In this document: piece by piece, positions 23,028-30,574 of the stretch
How the letters are laid out: each line of letters starts with the position of its first letter
Numbering within the stretch: position 1 is the first letter of the stretch
Assembly: GCF_019966545.1 (NCBI RefSeq)
Contig: NZ_JAIMIC010000001.1
Coordinates: forward strand, 124,001-188,000
Origin: Heliomarina baculiformis
Lineage (GTDB): Bacteria; Pseudomonadota; Alphaproteobacteria; Rhodobacterales; Rhodobacteraceae
Length of the DNA stretch: 64,000 bases
Direction: 5' to 3'
The notes under the pieces: generated by a model
The model's database searches: none
What the model was told of the DNA's origin: nothing
The model's input: the letters and a program-made list of their open reading frames with translations, nothing else
Position numbers and translations under genes: made by a program

Positions 23028-24726
23028 GTCGCGGTTTATCCTCTTGAGATGCGGTCCAGTCGAAATCCTTGCCACAGAGGGCCACGAAACGCAGCGTTGT
23101 CTCGCCGATCCGGATCAGGTTGCCGGTGTCGAGCTCTTCGGTGCTGAGCACGGGGCGGTTATTGAGGCGCACGAGGTTCGCCTTGCCGCCATGGCCAAGG
23201 TAGAATTTCCGGCTTTCCGCGTCATAGGCGACGGCCGCGTGATTGGCCCGCGAGATCGAGTTGTCGCCGAAATCCAGACGTACGGCCTGATCTTCGCCGC
23301 GACCGATCTGTGCCACGCCGTTTTGCAGCGTAAAGCATGTACCGCGTCCGGGGCCGTTCACGATAATCAGCCAGCCGACCGGGAATTCCGCCTGGGTTGA
23401 ACGAGGCGCCGGGCTTTCGGCAAAGGGATCAGCCGCCTGAGTTTCGTTGTTGCTGAACCCGAGCAGCCGGGTTTTGACACGACCTGCGCGGCGCGATGCG
23501 CGTCCAGCCGCAGGGGCTGGAACATCGACCGGCGAGGTTTCTGCCACTGGTGCCGCGACTTTCGGCTGTTCAGGCACTGCGCGGCGCAGGCGAGCAGTTT
23601 GCGGGGCTTCGGCGGTTTCGAGCGGCGCGGGCGCACGTACGGGGCGCGGTATGGCGCCGGTCCATCCATTTTCCATAGGAGCGCTGGCCTGCTCTTCTTC
23701 GTCGTCGTATTCCGGTTCCTGCACCTTGGCTTCCATCGCGGCAAAGCGGCGCAACAGCGCAACCCGGCGCTCTTCATCGGTGCGTTCCGGCGCAACCTGT
23801 TCGGCGACGGGCTCGGGCTCAACCTCTTCCGCAACAGGCAGAGGCTCGGAGGGTTCTTCCTCGTCCGCGAAGGCTTCTATTTCTTCGAGTTCATCCTCTG
23901 CGTCGAAAGCGTATTCCGATGTTTCTTCCTCGGCGGCAACCTGCGTTTCCTCACGCTGGGCAGAGAGGACAGACATGATGCCCGCATTGAGGGCGCTGTC
24001 GTCTTCTTCATCGAGTTCGGGTTCGAATTCATCCTCTTCGAATTCAAGCGTCTCGTCAGCCATCTCGGCTTCGATCCCGGCGGGCTCTTCGACAGGTTCG
24101 TCCTCGGCTTCGGCGTAGGCTTGCTCTTCGGCAAAGGCTTCTTCTTCCGAAATGCCGCCCTCTTCCGCGAGGCTCATCTCTTCCTCGGGCTCGTCATCGG
24201 TTGCGGCGACGATCCGGTCGAGGGTACGGGTGAACTCGTCCTCGGCCTCTTCGAGGTCGTCAACCTCTTCGTCGAACACGTCGAAATCGTAATCGGCATC
24301 TTCCTGACCGGCGTCATTCGCATCATCAAGATCGCTGAACAAGCCCTCTTCCGGCCCTTCGTCGGTTTCCTCGATTTTCGAAGCGGCGAATTCCGGCACC
24401 GCGACGTCTTCTACCTCTTCGATGGCTTCGGCGAGATGCTCTTCTTCCCGGATCACATCTTCCTCGACCGTGGGTGCCTTTGCAGCGGGGGTTTCCCGGA
24501 GCATACCGCTCAACCGGGCCGCATCGAATTCGAAGGAGTCGATGTCGCGGCGGGTAACCTTATCGCGGGGAACTAGGTCCTGCTCCCGGTCGCGCATCAC
24601 CTCGGATAGCGGCGCGATGAATTCATCGGAGAGAACAAGCGTAGATTTCGCCTTTCCCGTACTGTTCTGCCCGCCGGCTGCGGCCTGCGCACGTTTTTCG
24701 GAAATAATGTCTCGAATGAATTTCAT
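23011..24726 (-). CDS. FHA-domain protein with long acidic region
   Basis: 571 residues. N-terminus about 1-65 contains KFIRDIISEKRAQ and Ser/Thr-containing segments. Residues about 75-340 are very rich in Glu and Asp and low in complexity (many E/D-runs such as DLEEAEDEF). A Pro/Ala linker with basic patches follows (RRAGRVKTRLLG). The C-terminal 110 residues are a forkhead-associated domain: GWLIIVNGPGRG, IGRGEDQ (the GR signature), SISRANHAAV (the S-R-x-x-H part that reads phosphothreonine). It should bind the phosphorylated form of the kinase or a substrate and serve as scaffold. Ribosome site AAAGGA fits the ATG at 24726. 12 bases after the kinase gene. Confidence 0.9.
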   Translation of the reverse strand: MKFIRDIISEKRAQAAAGGQNSTGKAKSTLVLSDEFIAPLSEVMRDREQDLVPRDKVTRRDIDSFEFDAARLSGMLRETPAAKAPTVEEDVIREEEHLAEAIEEVEDVAVPEFAASKIEETDEGPEEGLFSDLDDANDAGQEDADYDFDVFDEEVDDLEEAEDEFTRTLDRIVAATDDEPEEEMSLAEEGGISEEEAFAEEQAYAEAEDEPVEEPAGIEAEMADETLEFEEDEFEPELDEEDDSALNAGIMSVLSAQREETQVAAEEETSEYAFDAEDELEEIEAFADEEEPSEPLPVAEEVEPEPVAEQVAPERTDEERRVALLRRFAAMEAKVQEPEYDDEEEQASAPMENGWTGAIPRPVRAPAPLETAEAPQTARLRRAVPEQPKVAAPVAETSPVDVPAPAAGRASRRAGRVKTRLLGFSNNETQAADPFAESPAPRSTQAEFPVGWLIIVNGPGRGTCFTLQNGVAQIGRGEDQAVRLDFGDNSISRANHAAVAYDAESRKFYLGHGGKANLVRLNNRPVLSTEELDTGNLIRIGETTLRFVALCGKDFDWTASQEDKPRHVSFG

Positions 24727-24738
24727 GCTTCGTATCCT

Positions 24739-26163
24739 TTAGTTTTGGATCGGCGACCAATTCGAAGAGCGACGGATTGGCAGGCAGGACGTAAACAATT
24801 TCACCAGCCCGGAACCGCCCGACGCCCTTGTCCCCTCAGGCTGGGCATCGTCCTGCACCGCGTCTGTCGCCTCTTCTTCTTGCACACGAGGTTTGATGGA
24901 TTTGGGTTGCATTTGCTTTGGCGCGGTATTCGGGTGTTCGCCGTTCTCCCGAAGCCAGAAATCAAGGTTCTCGATTGGCGCGCCAAAGATATCGACCAAT
25001 TCCTTGGGACCGTCTTCCAGTTCCTGATCGAGCAGACGCGCGCGTTTCCGCTTCTTTTTCCGTTCGGCCTGAAGCGCCGCGTCACCGGGCATGCCCTGCT
25101 GCACCTGCCGGTTGGTGTCTTCCACAAGCCGCGAAATCACGCGGGTCAATTCGACTTCGCTGCTGGGCTCTTCTATTTCTTCCTCAACCACCGGCGGCGG
25201 CGCGATATCGAGCATGCCCAGCCATTCAGCGGCCGACGCGATACGATCGCGCGGCAGAACCTCAAGCGCGCGATCGATGGTCTGCAATATATTAAAGTCG
25301 AGATCCCACCCGCCCGAGGCAAGCGGCACGTACGGATCAGCCTGATGCGCAGCCAGGGCGGCGACGCGGTCCTGGCTGTTGGGCGGCGCCTCTCCGGTGA
25401 TCAGGTGATAAAAGGTCGCCCCCAGAGAATAGAGATCGCTCGACGCGCCCTGCGGCACATCGGTCAGGTAGAATTCATGGGGAGAGTAGCCATCCTTCAC
25501 CGCAAGTAGGTTGGAAAGCGCGCGGTGTTCCTTGCCAGCGCGTTCGCGGGCCGCGCCGAAATCGATCAGGGTCAGATGATTGTCGGGGTCCAACAGGAAG
25601 TTATCGGGCGAGATATCGCGGTGGAGAATGCCGAGTTCATGAATATAGCTGATCGCCGTCAGCGCATCGCATAGCATCTGCGACAGGACATCGCCGGTCA
25701 GCCGGTCGGGGTTGGTATCCATGATCGCCAGCAGGTCTTCGCCCGGAACAACCTCCATCGCCATGTAGGCGGTGTTGTTTTCCTCGAACACCTGGTGGAC
25801 GTGGACGATATTGGGATGATCCAGCTTGGCGACACGGCGCGCCTCGCGCAAGAAGTGCCGCAAAATGGATTGGCACTTGTCCGCGAGGTCGGGTGATTGC
25901 GGCTGGAGCTTGCCATCTACCCGGCAGCATAGCGCACCGGGAAAGCATTCCTTGATCACATATTGGCGGTCTAGACTGTCGCGTGCGAGGTAGGTGATGC
26001 CGAACCCGCCCTGCACCATGTACTGTTCGATAACGTACTGACCACGCAGCAGAGTGGTCCCTGCCGGCAGCTCATCGACCTGATCGTTATCCTGTGTGGA
26101 CGAGGTATCAAACACGACCGTCAGCTCTCTCACCGAATCCAATAGTTGGTTCAGCCGCGACAC
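24739..26163 (-). CDS. serine/threonine protein kinase (Hanks type)
   Basis: 474 residues, GTG start at 26163 with a weak ribosome site. Kinase domain about 41-310: glycine loop QGGFGITYLA (51-60), ATP-anchoring K71 (YVIKECFPG), helix C Glu in REARRV near 107, catalytic loop HRDISPDNF (171-179, D173 and N178), DFG at 191-193, activation/P+1 region VKDGYSPHEFY, and SSDLYSLGATFYHLITG. All catalytic residues are present, so it should be active. The tail (about 320-474) has a basic cluster (ERKKKRKRARLLDQE) and is otherwise disordered; no transmembrane helix, so it appears cytoplasmic. First gene of the eight-gene operon; the region upstream is shared with the divergent response regulator. Confidence 0.93.
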   Translation of the reverse strand: MSRLNQLLDSVRELTVVFDTSSTQDNDQVDELPAGTTLLRGQYVIEQYMVQGGFGITYLARDSLDRQYVIKECFPGALCCRVDGKLQPQSPDLADKCQSILRHFLREARRVAKLDHPNIVHVHQVFEENNTAYMAMEVVPGEDLLAIMDTNPDRLTGDVLSQMLCDALTAISYIHELGILHRDISPDNFLLDPDNHLTLIDFGAARERAGKEHRALSNLLAVKDGYSPHEFYLTDVPQGASSDLYSLGATFYHLITGEAPPNSQDRVAALAAHQADPYVPLASGGWDLDFNILQTIDRALEVLPRDRIASAAEWLGMLDIAPPPVVEEEIEEPSSEVELTRVISRLVEDTNRQVQQGMPGDAALQAERKKKRKRARLLDQELEDGPKELVDIFGAPIENLDFWLRENGEHPNTAPKQMQPKSIKPRVQEEEATDAVQDDAQPEGTRASGGSGLVKLFTSCLPIRRSSNWSPIQN

Positions 26164-26534
26164 GATCAGACATTAGACTGCGCGCGACCCCTACACGTTG
26201 CGCGGAAATTGTGTCCACAACGTGGTTCAATCGGGCCAATCGAATGACCTGCGCGCCCGCGAGCGGAAAAATGTTCATTCAATTGAAGCGGCCAGCATCA
26301 CATTTATTAAAAAAAAGCGGTCTAAAATTGACGCTCCGGTACAACAAGAGGCGTAGATCATTGCCTTTTGTGCAAAGTTCGGAAACATTGGAAAGCCAAT
26401 GATCACAGCCGGTTTCGAGCGCAATTCGTAGATTTATACTAAAAAACAGGGGTTGGCCGGATTGTCGCCACGATTTGGGCAAATTTCGCGTATAGCAATT
26501 AACCAGTTGAGTAATCCACGAGTGGAGAATACCG
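26164..26534. other. 371-base divergent intergenic region
   Basis: Between the kinase operon (minus) and the response-regulator gene (plus). AT-richer than the coding DNA around it, with A-runs near 26310 and 26440. It should hold both promoters, but no confident -35/-10 pair was found on either strand. GGAGA at 26524-26528 is the ribosome site for the GTG at 26535. No RNA gene or repeat recognised. Confidence 0.6.
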
Positions 26535-27653
26535 GTGAACGCAGAAAGTAATGTAGACAGCACATTTCAAGAAAAGCTGTCTCGCCGCGCCCGTCTTCAG
26601 GAAGAATTGCGTGTACTCGCAGTAGATGACGACCATAACATTCTTCAGCTGCTGAAGACTGCCCTATCCGCGTTCCACTTCAACATTTCCATATCCGATT
26701 CCGGGGCCAATGCTCTCAAGCTGATCGAGCGTCAGGAAAAGCCCTTTGATTGTTTCCTGCTGGACATCCAGATGCCGAACATGAACGGCATCATGCTCTG
26801 CAAGGAAATCCGCAAGCTTCCCGCCTATCGTCAGTCACCGATCCTGATGCTGACCGCGATGTCCGACCGGGAATACGTGGATCTGGCATTTGTAGCCGGT
26901 GCGACGGATTACGTGACCAAGCCGTTCGACTTCCTCGAACTGCGCAGCCGCATGTCGGCGGCTCAGCGACTTGTGCAGGAACGCCGCATCGCTGAAACCG
27001 CGCATTCGCGCAGCAAGGCGGCCAGCAAACCTAAATTCCCGCTGAGCGAGCCGGTTTCCATCGAGGGTATCGACCGCATCCTGCGCTATACGGAATTCGA
27101 CAACTATATCATGCAGTTGTCGCAGGGCCGGATGTTCAATACCCATGCGGCGGCCGTGAAGATTGCCAATGTCGAGGAGATGCACGAACGGCTTTCAGTT
27201 GATGCGTTCGAGACTGTTCTGCGCGATGTCGCGCTTGCGATGGCAAACCAGACCAAAAAGACCGGCGATATCATCAGCTATCGCGGCGACGGGGTCTTCC
27301 TGATGGTGCGTCACAGCCGGTTCAGCGGCAATGGTCAGGATCTTGAAGACGATCTGAACAAGATGCTGCACACCCTTCAGGCGCAGCGCCAAGGCGCGAA
27401 CGAAGCCAGCGTGATCACCGGTGACAGCGTATCCCTGCGCTCGCTGTCGAAATCCGGATCGCTTATGTCGATCAACCGGGCCATCGAGAGCGTGAACATG
27501 CGCGACCAGATCATGCGCGAAGAGCAGAATACGCCGCGCCGTCTGTATTCCGGCCCCAATGCCGCCAGCGAACCCGAGACAGTACGCAAGCGTCAGTACC
27601 AGAATGTTCTTCAGGAACTGTTCCGGGAAGAACCGTCCCTTCGCAACGACTAG
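26535..27653 (+). CDS. response regulator with degenerate GGDEF-like output domain
   Basis: 372 residues, GTG start with GGAGA 6 bases upstream. Receiver domain about 25-145: acidic pocket D31-D33 (LAVDDDHN), phosphoacceptor D77 (LLDIQMPNMNG), T107 and K129 (TKPFD), all present. A linker with an Arg/Glu helix (AAQRLVQERRIAETAHSRS) leads to a second domain (about 185-310) shaped like a diguanylate cyclase half, but where GGDEF should stand there is RGDGV (250-254, in SYRGDGVFLM). It therefore cannot be a normal cyclase and may bind a ligand or a partner. The last 60 residues are basic and likely disordered. Divergent from the kinase operon; a histidine kinase gene follows after 220 bases and is its likely partner. 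Confidence 0.88.
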   Translation: MNAESNVDSTFQEKLSRRARLQEELRVLAVDDDHNILQLLKTALSAFHFNISISDSGANALKLIERQEKPFDCFLLDIQMPNMNGIMLCKEIRKLPAYRQSPILMLTAMSDREYVDLAFVAGATDYVTKPFDFLELRSRMSAAQRLVQERRIAETAHSRSKAASKPKFPLSEPVSIEGIDRILRYTEFDNYIMQLSQGRMFNTHAAAVKIANVEEMHERLSVDAFETVLRDVALAMANQTKKTGDIISYRGDGVFLMVRHSRFSGNGQDLEDDLNKMLHTLQAQRQGANEASVITGDSVSLRSLSKSGSLMSINRAIESVNMRDQIMREEQNTPRRLYSGPNAASEPETVRKRQYQNVLQELFREEPSLRND

Positions 27654-27654
27654 C

Positions 27655-27673
27655 CTGCCGCGACAAGCGGCAG
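27655..27673 (+). terminator. hairpin after the response regulator
   Basis: CTGCCGC-GACAA-GCGGCAG, a 7-base perfect stem 2 bases after the stop codon. No T-run follows, so intrinsic termination would be weak; it could stabilise the mRNA end. Confidence 0.4.
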
Positions 27674-27873
27674 CGCCCCCGTATGACAGCGAACGCTTCT
27701 GGCGACCGAGTTCAACGCATATGCTATCATGATTTTATCCAGCGAAAACAATGTTTTCGCGCGGGCCAAACGCCCTGCCTTCTCTAAAGCCTTAGAAAAG
27801 ACACCTTTCATTCGAACAGTAAACGCAATTATTAAGTATTAAATACAAAACCTCGTCATGGATCGAGCAGACA

Positions 27874-29253
27874 ATGACTCTTGTTGACCAGAATACCGAA
27901 GTAGCTGACGCGGTTCCCGCGATGTCGCGGGAAGAACGCCAGATACGCGATTATTTTTGGGCAACGATGGGGTTGATCTGGCAGCGCCAGGCCATTTTTG
28001 GCGCGGCGGCCATCCTCACCATGTTCTATTTCGATCCGCTGAAATCGCTGGCCTGCTACGGCGCTGTCCTGTTCACAGAGCTGAACGATCTCATCCTATG
28101 CCGACGGGTGACCCGAGAGCCTTGGCTGTCCGAGAAAAAATGCCGGATGTACAAGCGCTGGATCATCTTCAACACGATCCTCAGTGCGCTTGGCATCTGC
28201 ATATTCATTTTTATCGTTGCGCAACAACAAAGTATCGGCGGGCATTTCACGCCCCTGTTCTTCCTATTCGCGGCCGCGCTGTTCGCGGCGATGAACAACC
28301 ACCAGATCTTCAGCGTGCTGGCGGTGCGACTATCCATCTATGCCGCAACCTTCTTTGCGATCGCGCTGATGGATATCTTTGTCGTGCGCCCGCCCCTGTC
28401 ATCCGAGCTATGGCTTCATTTCTTCACGGTCGTCTTTGTTCTTTACTTCGTCATCGATTGTTCCTTTGTCTTCCTGAAATTTTACCGCAAGAACATGCGC
28501 CAGCTAGAAGATCTTCAGGCCGAGCATGAAAGGACAAAGGCCGCCTATCGCGTGAAGTCGCAATTTGTCGCGGTTGTGAGCCACGAGCTGCGTACGCCGC
28601 TCACGTCGATCAAGGGTTCGCTCGACCTGCTGAATTCGGGGGCGCTTGGCCCCCTGCCCGACAAGATGAAGCCGATCATGAACATTGCGGGCAAGAATAG
28701 TGCCCGGCTGGCAGATCTCATCAACGACATTCTCGATCTGCAAAAGATCGAAGCCGGCGAAATCCGCTATTCCTTTACCCCGCTGGACGTGCGCGAGCTG
28801 GTACGCGACTCGGTTGAAATGAACCGTGGATACGCGGATTCGCTCAAAATCGGTCTTGAGTACGAGATGGATGAACGAGACGAAGCCTATATTCGCGGCG
28901 ACGCAAAACGACTGGCCCAGGTCATGTCCAACATGATCTCGAACGCGGTGAAATTCTCGAACAAAGGTGGCACCGTGGTAGTCGGTTTCCAACGCCACGA
29001 CGATCTAGTCCGCATCACGGTCACCGATACCGGCCGGGGTATTCCCGAAGATTCCTACGAGAAAGTCTTTGGCAAGTTCACGCAGGTGGATTCGACCGAT
29101 CAGCGAGAAGTCGGTGGCACCGGTCTTGGGTTGAGCATCTCGAAACAAATCGTGGAGCATCACGACGGGATTATCGACTACACCAGCAAGATGGGCAGCG
29201 GCACGACCTTCTACATCGAGTTCGCCTCCTGGTCCCAGGCAGAAGCGGCCTGA
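27874..29253 (+). CDS. membrane sensor histidine kinase
   Basis: 459 residues. Six hydrophobic segments in the first 215 residues (for example AIFGAAAILTMFYF, FNTILSALGICIFIFIVA, FFLFAAALFAAMNN, HFFTVVFVLYFVIDCSFVF) with very short loops, so sensing is probably within the membrane. A coiled-coil (QLEDLQAEHERTKAAYRV) leads to the phosphoacceptor helix with VSHELRTPLTSIKGSLDLL (H at about 237), then an ATPase domain with N-box (MSNMISNAVKFSNKGG), DTGRGIP, FGKFTQVD and GGTGLGLSI. All motifs are intact. No fused receiver. It follows the response regulator by 220 bases with its own leader, which holds no strong promoter that I could identify. Signal unknown; the luxI gene next to it makes an autoinducer-linked role possible but unproven. 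Confidence 0.92.
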   Translation: MTLVDQNTEVADAVPAMSREERQIRDYFWATMGLIWQRQAIFGAAAILTMFYFDPLKSLACYGAVLFTELNDLILCRRVTREPWLSEKKCRMYKRWIIFNTILSALGICIFIFIVAQQQSIGGHFTPLFFLFAAALFAAMNNHQIFSVLAVRLSIYAATFFAIALMDIFVVRPPLSSELWLHFFTVVFVLYFVIDCSFVFLKFYRKNMRQLEDLQAEHERTKAAYRVKSQFVAVVSHELRTPLTSIKGSLDLLNSGALGPLPDKMKPIMNIAGKNSARLADLINDILDLQKIEAGEIRYSFTPLDVRELVRDSVEMNRGYADSLKIGLEYEMDERDEAYIRGDAKRLAQVMSNMISNAVKFSNKGGTVVVGFQRHDDLVRITVTDTGRGIPEDSYEKVFGKFTQVDSTDQREVGGTGLGLSISKQIVEHHDGIIDYTSKMGSGTTFYIEFASWSQAEAA

Positions 29254-29346
29254 TCGCTCTCAAGCGCGAGTAGGCACTCAACGACTCACGCTCTGCTTGA
29301 TTCGGTGGCAAATACAGATTTGTTACCAATTCGTTGCACAACACTG

Positions 29347-29411
29347 TCAATTGATCAGAAACAATGCACAATAAGGTGCCGCGTGACGTGTGGTAATGTT
29401 GCCAATTGGCA
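29347..29411 (+). promoter_or_regulatory. two AATT-centred palindromes upstream of luxI
   Basis: A perfect 8-base palindrome TCAATTGA (29347-29354), flanked by CTG and TCAG, and a perfect 12-base palindrome TGCCAATTGGCA (29400-29411) lie 55 bases apart (centre to centre), the second about 83 bases before the luxI start. They are candidate regulator sites, possibly for a LuxR-type protein or another dimer. No LuxR gene is in the window. Confidence 0.4.
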
Positions 29412-29493
29412 CACCAGTCTGAGATTGTGGCGAAAATATGTAGACGCCCTGCAACCTGAGCATCTATCAAGGATAAAAAATACTGAGGCATGA

Positions 29494-30291
29494 ATGAAAC
29501 ATACTCGCAATGGCGTCGCACCCGAACCGCAGGCAAAGGTTTTCCCCGAGCTTGCTCCGTTTAGGGATGCCCTCAAGATACTTGAAGATGGCCGGCCCGA
29601 CTTTCTGAGCCGGGCGGCAAAGACGTCTGATGCGAGTTCTGATGTTCGTCCTCTGGGCGGTCAAAATGAATTGCGCTCAGATACGCTGTCCTTTCTGAAC
29701 ATGGGCAATTACGGAAGCCTGCTTCCGAAATACATGATGGAAAGGAAATCCGTATTTATCGACCGGCTGGAATGGAAATTGCCGCATGTCGATTCAATGG
29801 AATTCGATCAGTATGACACCCCAATGTGCCGCTGGATCATTCTGCATGAAAATGGCGATGTCTATGGCGGGATCCGGCTATTGCCGACGACCGCTGTCTG
29901 CGGCACCTATTCTTACATGCTTCGGGATGGACAGCTGGGATATCTGCGCGATTTTCCGACCGATGTACTGTTTTTCGAAGCACCGGTTTCCGACACGATC
30001 ATGGAAGCATCGCGCCTGTTTATCTCGGAACATGTCCCTGCCGCGCGGCGGAGCGAAGTCCAGACCCTGCTGATGCGCCAGATGGTCCTGACCGCACATG
30101 AGATGAAGGCCAATCACGTTATCGGCATTGTGCCCGCCGTATGGTCGCGCTGGCTGCGTCGACTTGGCCTTTATGCCGTGCCAATCGGACCGAAATTCAC
30201 CATCGGCCGGACGACAAGCCAGGCTGCGCTTTTCAACATCGAAGACCAGCTGAAATGGGCCTGTTCGGTAGGTAACCCTCAGGAAAACTGA
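29494..30291 (+). CDS. LuxI-type acyl-homoserine-lactone synthase with N-terminal extension
   Basis: 265 residues; ATG with GAGG 6 bases upstream. Forms an acyl-HSL signal from S-adenosylmethionine and an acyl carrier. The invariant LuxI residues are all found in order and spacing: R84, F88 and W94 (ERKSVFIDRLEW), D105 and D108 (EFDQYD), R128 (GGIRLLPTT), E171 and R174 (EASRLFI). Subtracting 60 from R84 through D108 gives canonical LuxI numbering, so about 60 residues are an extra N-terminal domain without clear fold. Orphan: no luxR adjoins it; the gene before is a histidine kinase, that after belongs to iron uptake. Followed by a hairpin and a strong terminator. Confidence 0.88.
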   Translation: MKHTRNGVAPEPQAKVFPELAPFRDALKILEDGRPDFLSRAAKTSDASSDVRPLGGQNELRSDTLSFLNMGNYGSLLPKYMMERKSVFIDRLEWKLPHVDSMEFDQYDTPMCRWIILHENGDVYGGIRLLPTTAVCGTYSYMLRDGQLGYLRDFPTDVLFFEAPVSDTIMEASRLFISEHVPAARRSEVQTLLMRQMVLTAHEMKANHVIGIVPAVWSRWLRRLGLYAVPIGPKFTIGRTTSQAALFNIEDQLKWACSVGNPQEN

Positions 30292-30298
30292 GCATACT

Positions 30299-30316
30299 TG
30301 GCCCCTCTGGGGGCCA
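30299..30316 (+). terminator. hairpin shortly after luxI
   Basis: TGGCCCC-TCTG-GGGGCCA, a 7-base perfect stem starting 7 bases after the luxI stop. No T-run. A stronger terminator follows at 30362. Confidence 0.45.
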
Positions 30317-30361
30317 TCCGGACAGCGATACCAGTTAAGGACAGGCGCATTCGGCGCCCTC

Positions 30362-30385
30362 AGGCCGCTTTATGCGGCCTTTTTA
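30362..30385 (+). terminator. rho-independent terminator after luxI
   Basis: AGGCCGC-TTTAT-GCGGCCT followed by a T-run. Classic intrinsic terminator separating luxI from the iron cluster. Confidence 0.85.
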
Positions 30386-30443
30386 CTGTTGGCTAGACCT
30401 AGGCAATTGAAACTGCGCCAATATCAAAGAAAAAAAGTCAGGA

Positions 30444-30456
30444 TTGACCGGTCTAA
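30444..30456 (+). promoter_or_regulatory. candidate iron-responsive operator upstream of the iron-uptake cluster
   Basis: TTGACCGGTCTAA, nearly a perfect palindrome (core GACCGGTC with TT..AA flanks), about 120 bases before the imelysin start. It resembles the TTAGAA-N3-TTCTAA box found at the iscR promoter in this window (45682-45696), so an iron-dependent Rrf2-type regulator is a reasonable guess. No clear -10 follows. Confidence 0.4.
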
Positions 30457-30574
30457 GTTTTTTTGTCAGGTATGGCGGAAAGAACCTGTGATCCGCCAGA
30501 CAGACGGTTGGTCGCAGGTAGACAGCCCACGCTTTCGGGGACTGCCCCGGCACACGCGCCCAAAAGGACTAGTA

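Noticed and set aside
23447-24576. Long plus-strand frames rich in Ser or Phe opposite the FHA gene
   Set aside because: They are the complement of the Glu/Asp-rich FHA coding sequence (GAA/GAG read as TTC/CTC); composition artefact.
16589-26163. Type VI secretion locus suggested by kinase, FHA and PP2C
   Set aside because: No Tss structural genes, VgrG, Hcp or ClpV are in the window; the partners are GTPases instead.
26164-26534. Small frames on both strands in the kinase/response-regulator gap
   Set aside because: AT-rich, with no ribosome sites or domains; treated as promoter DNA.
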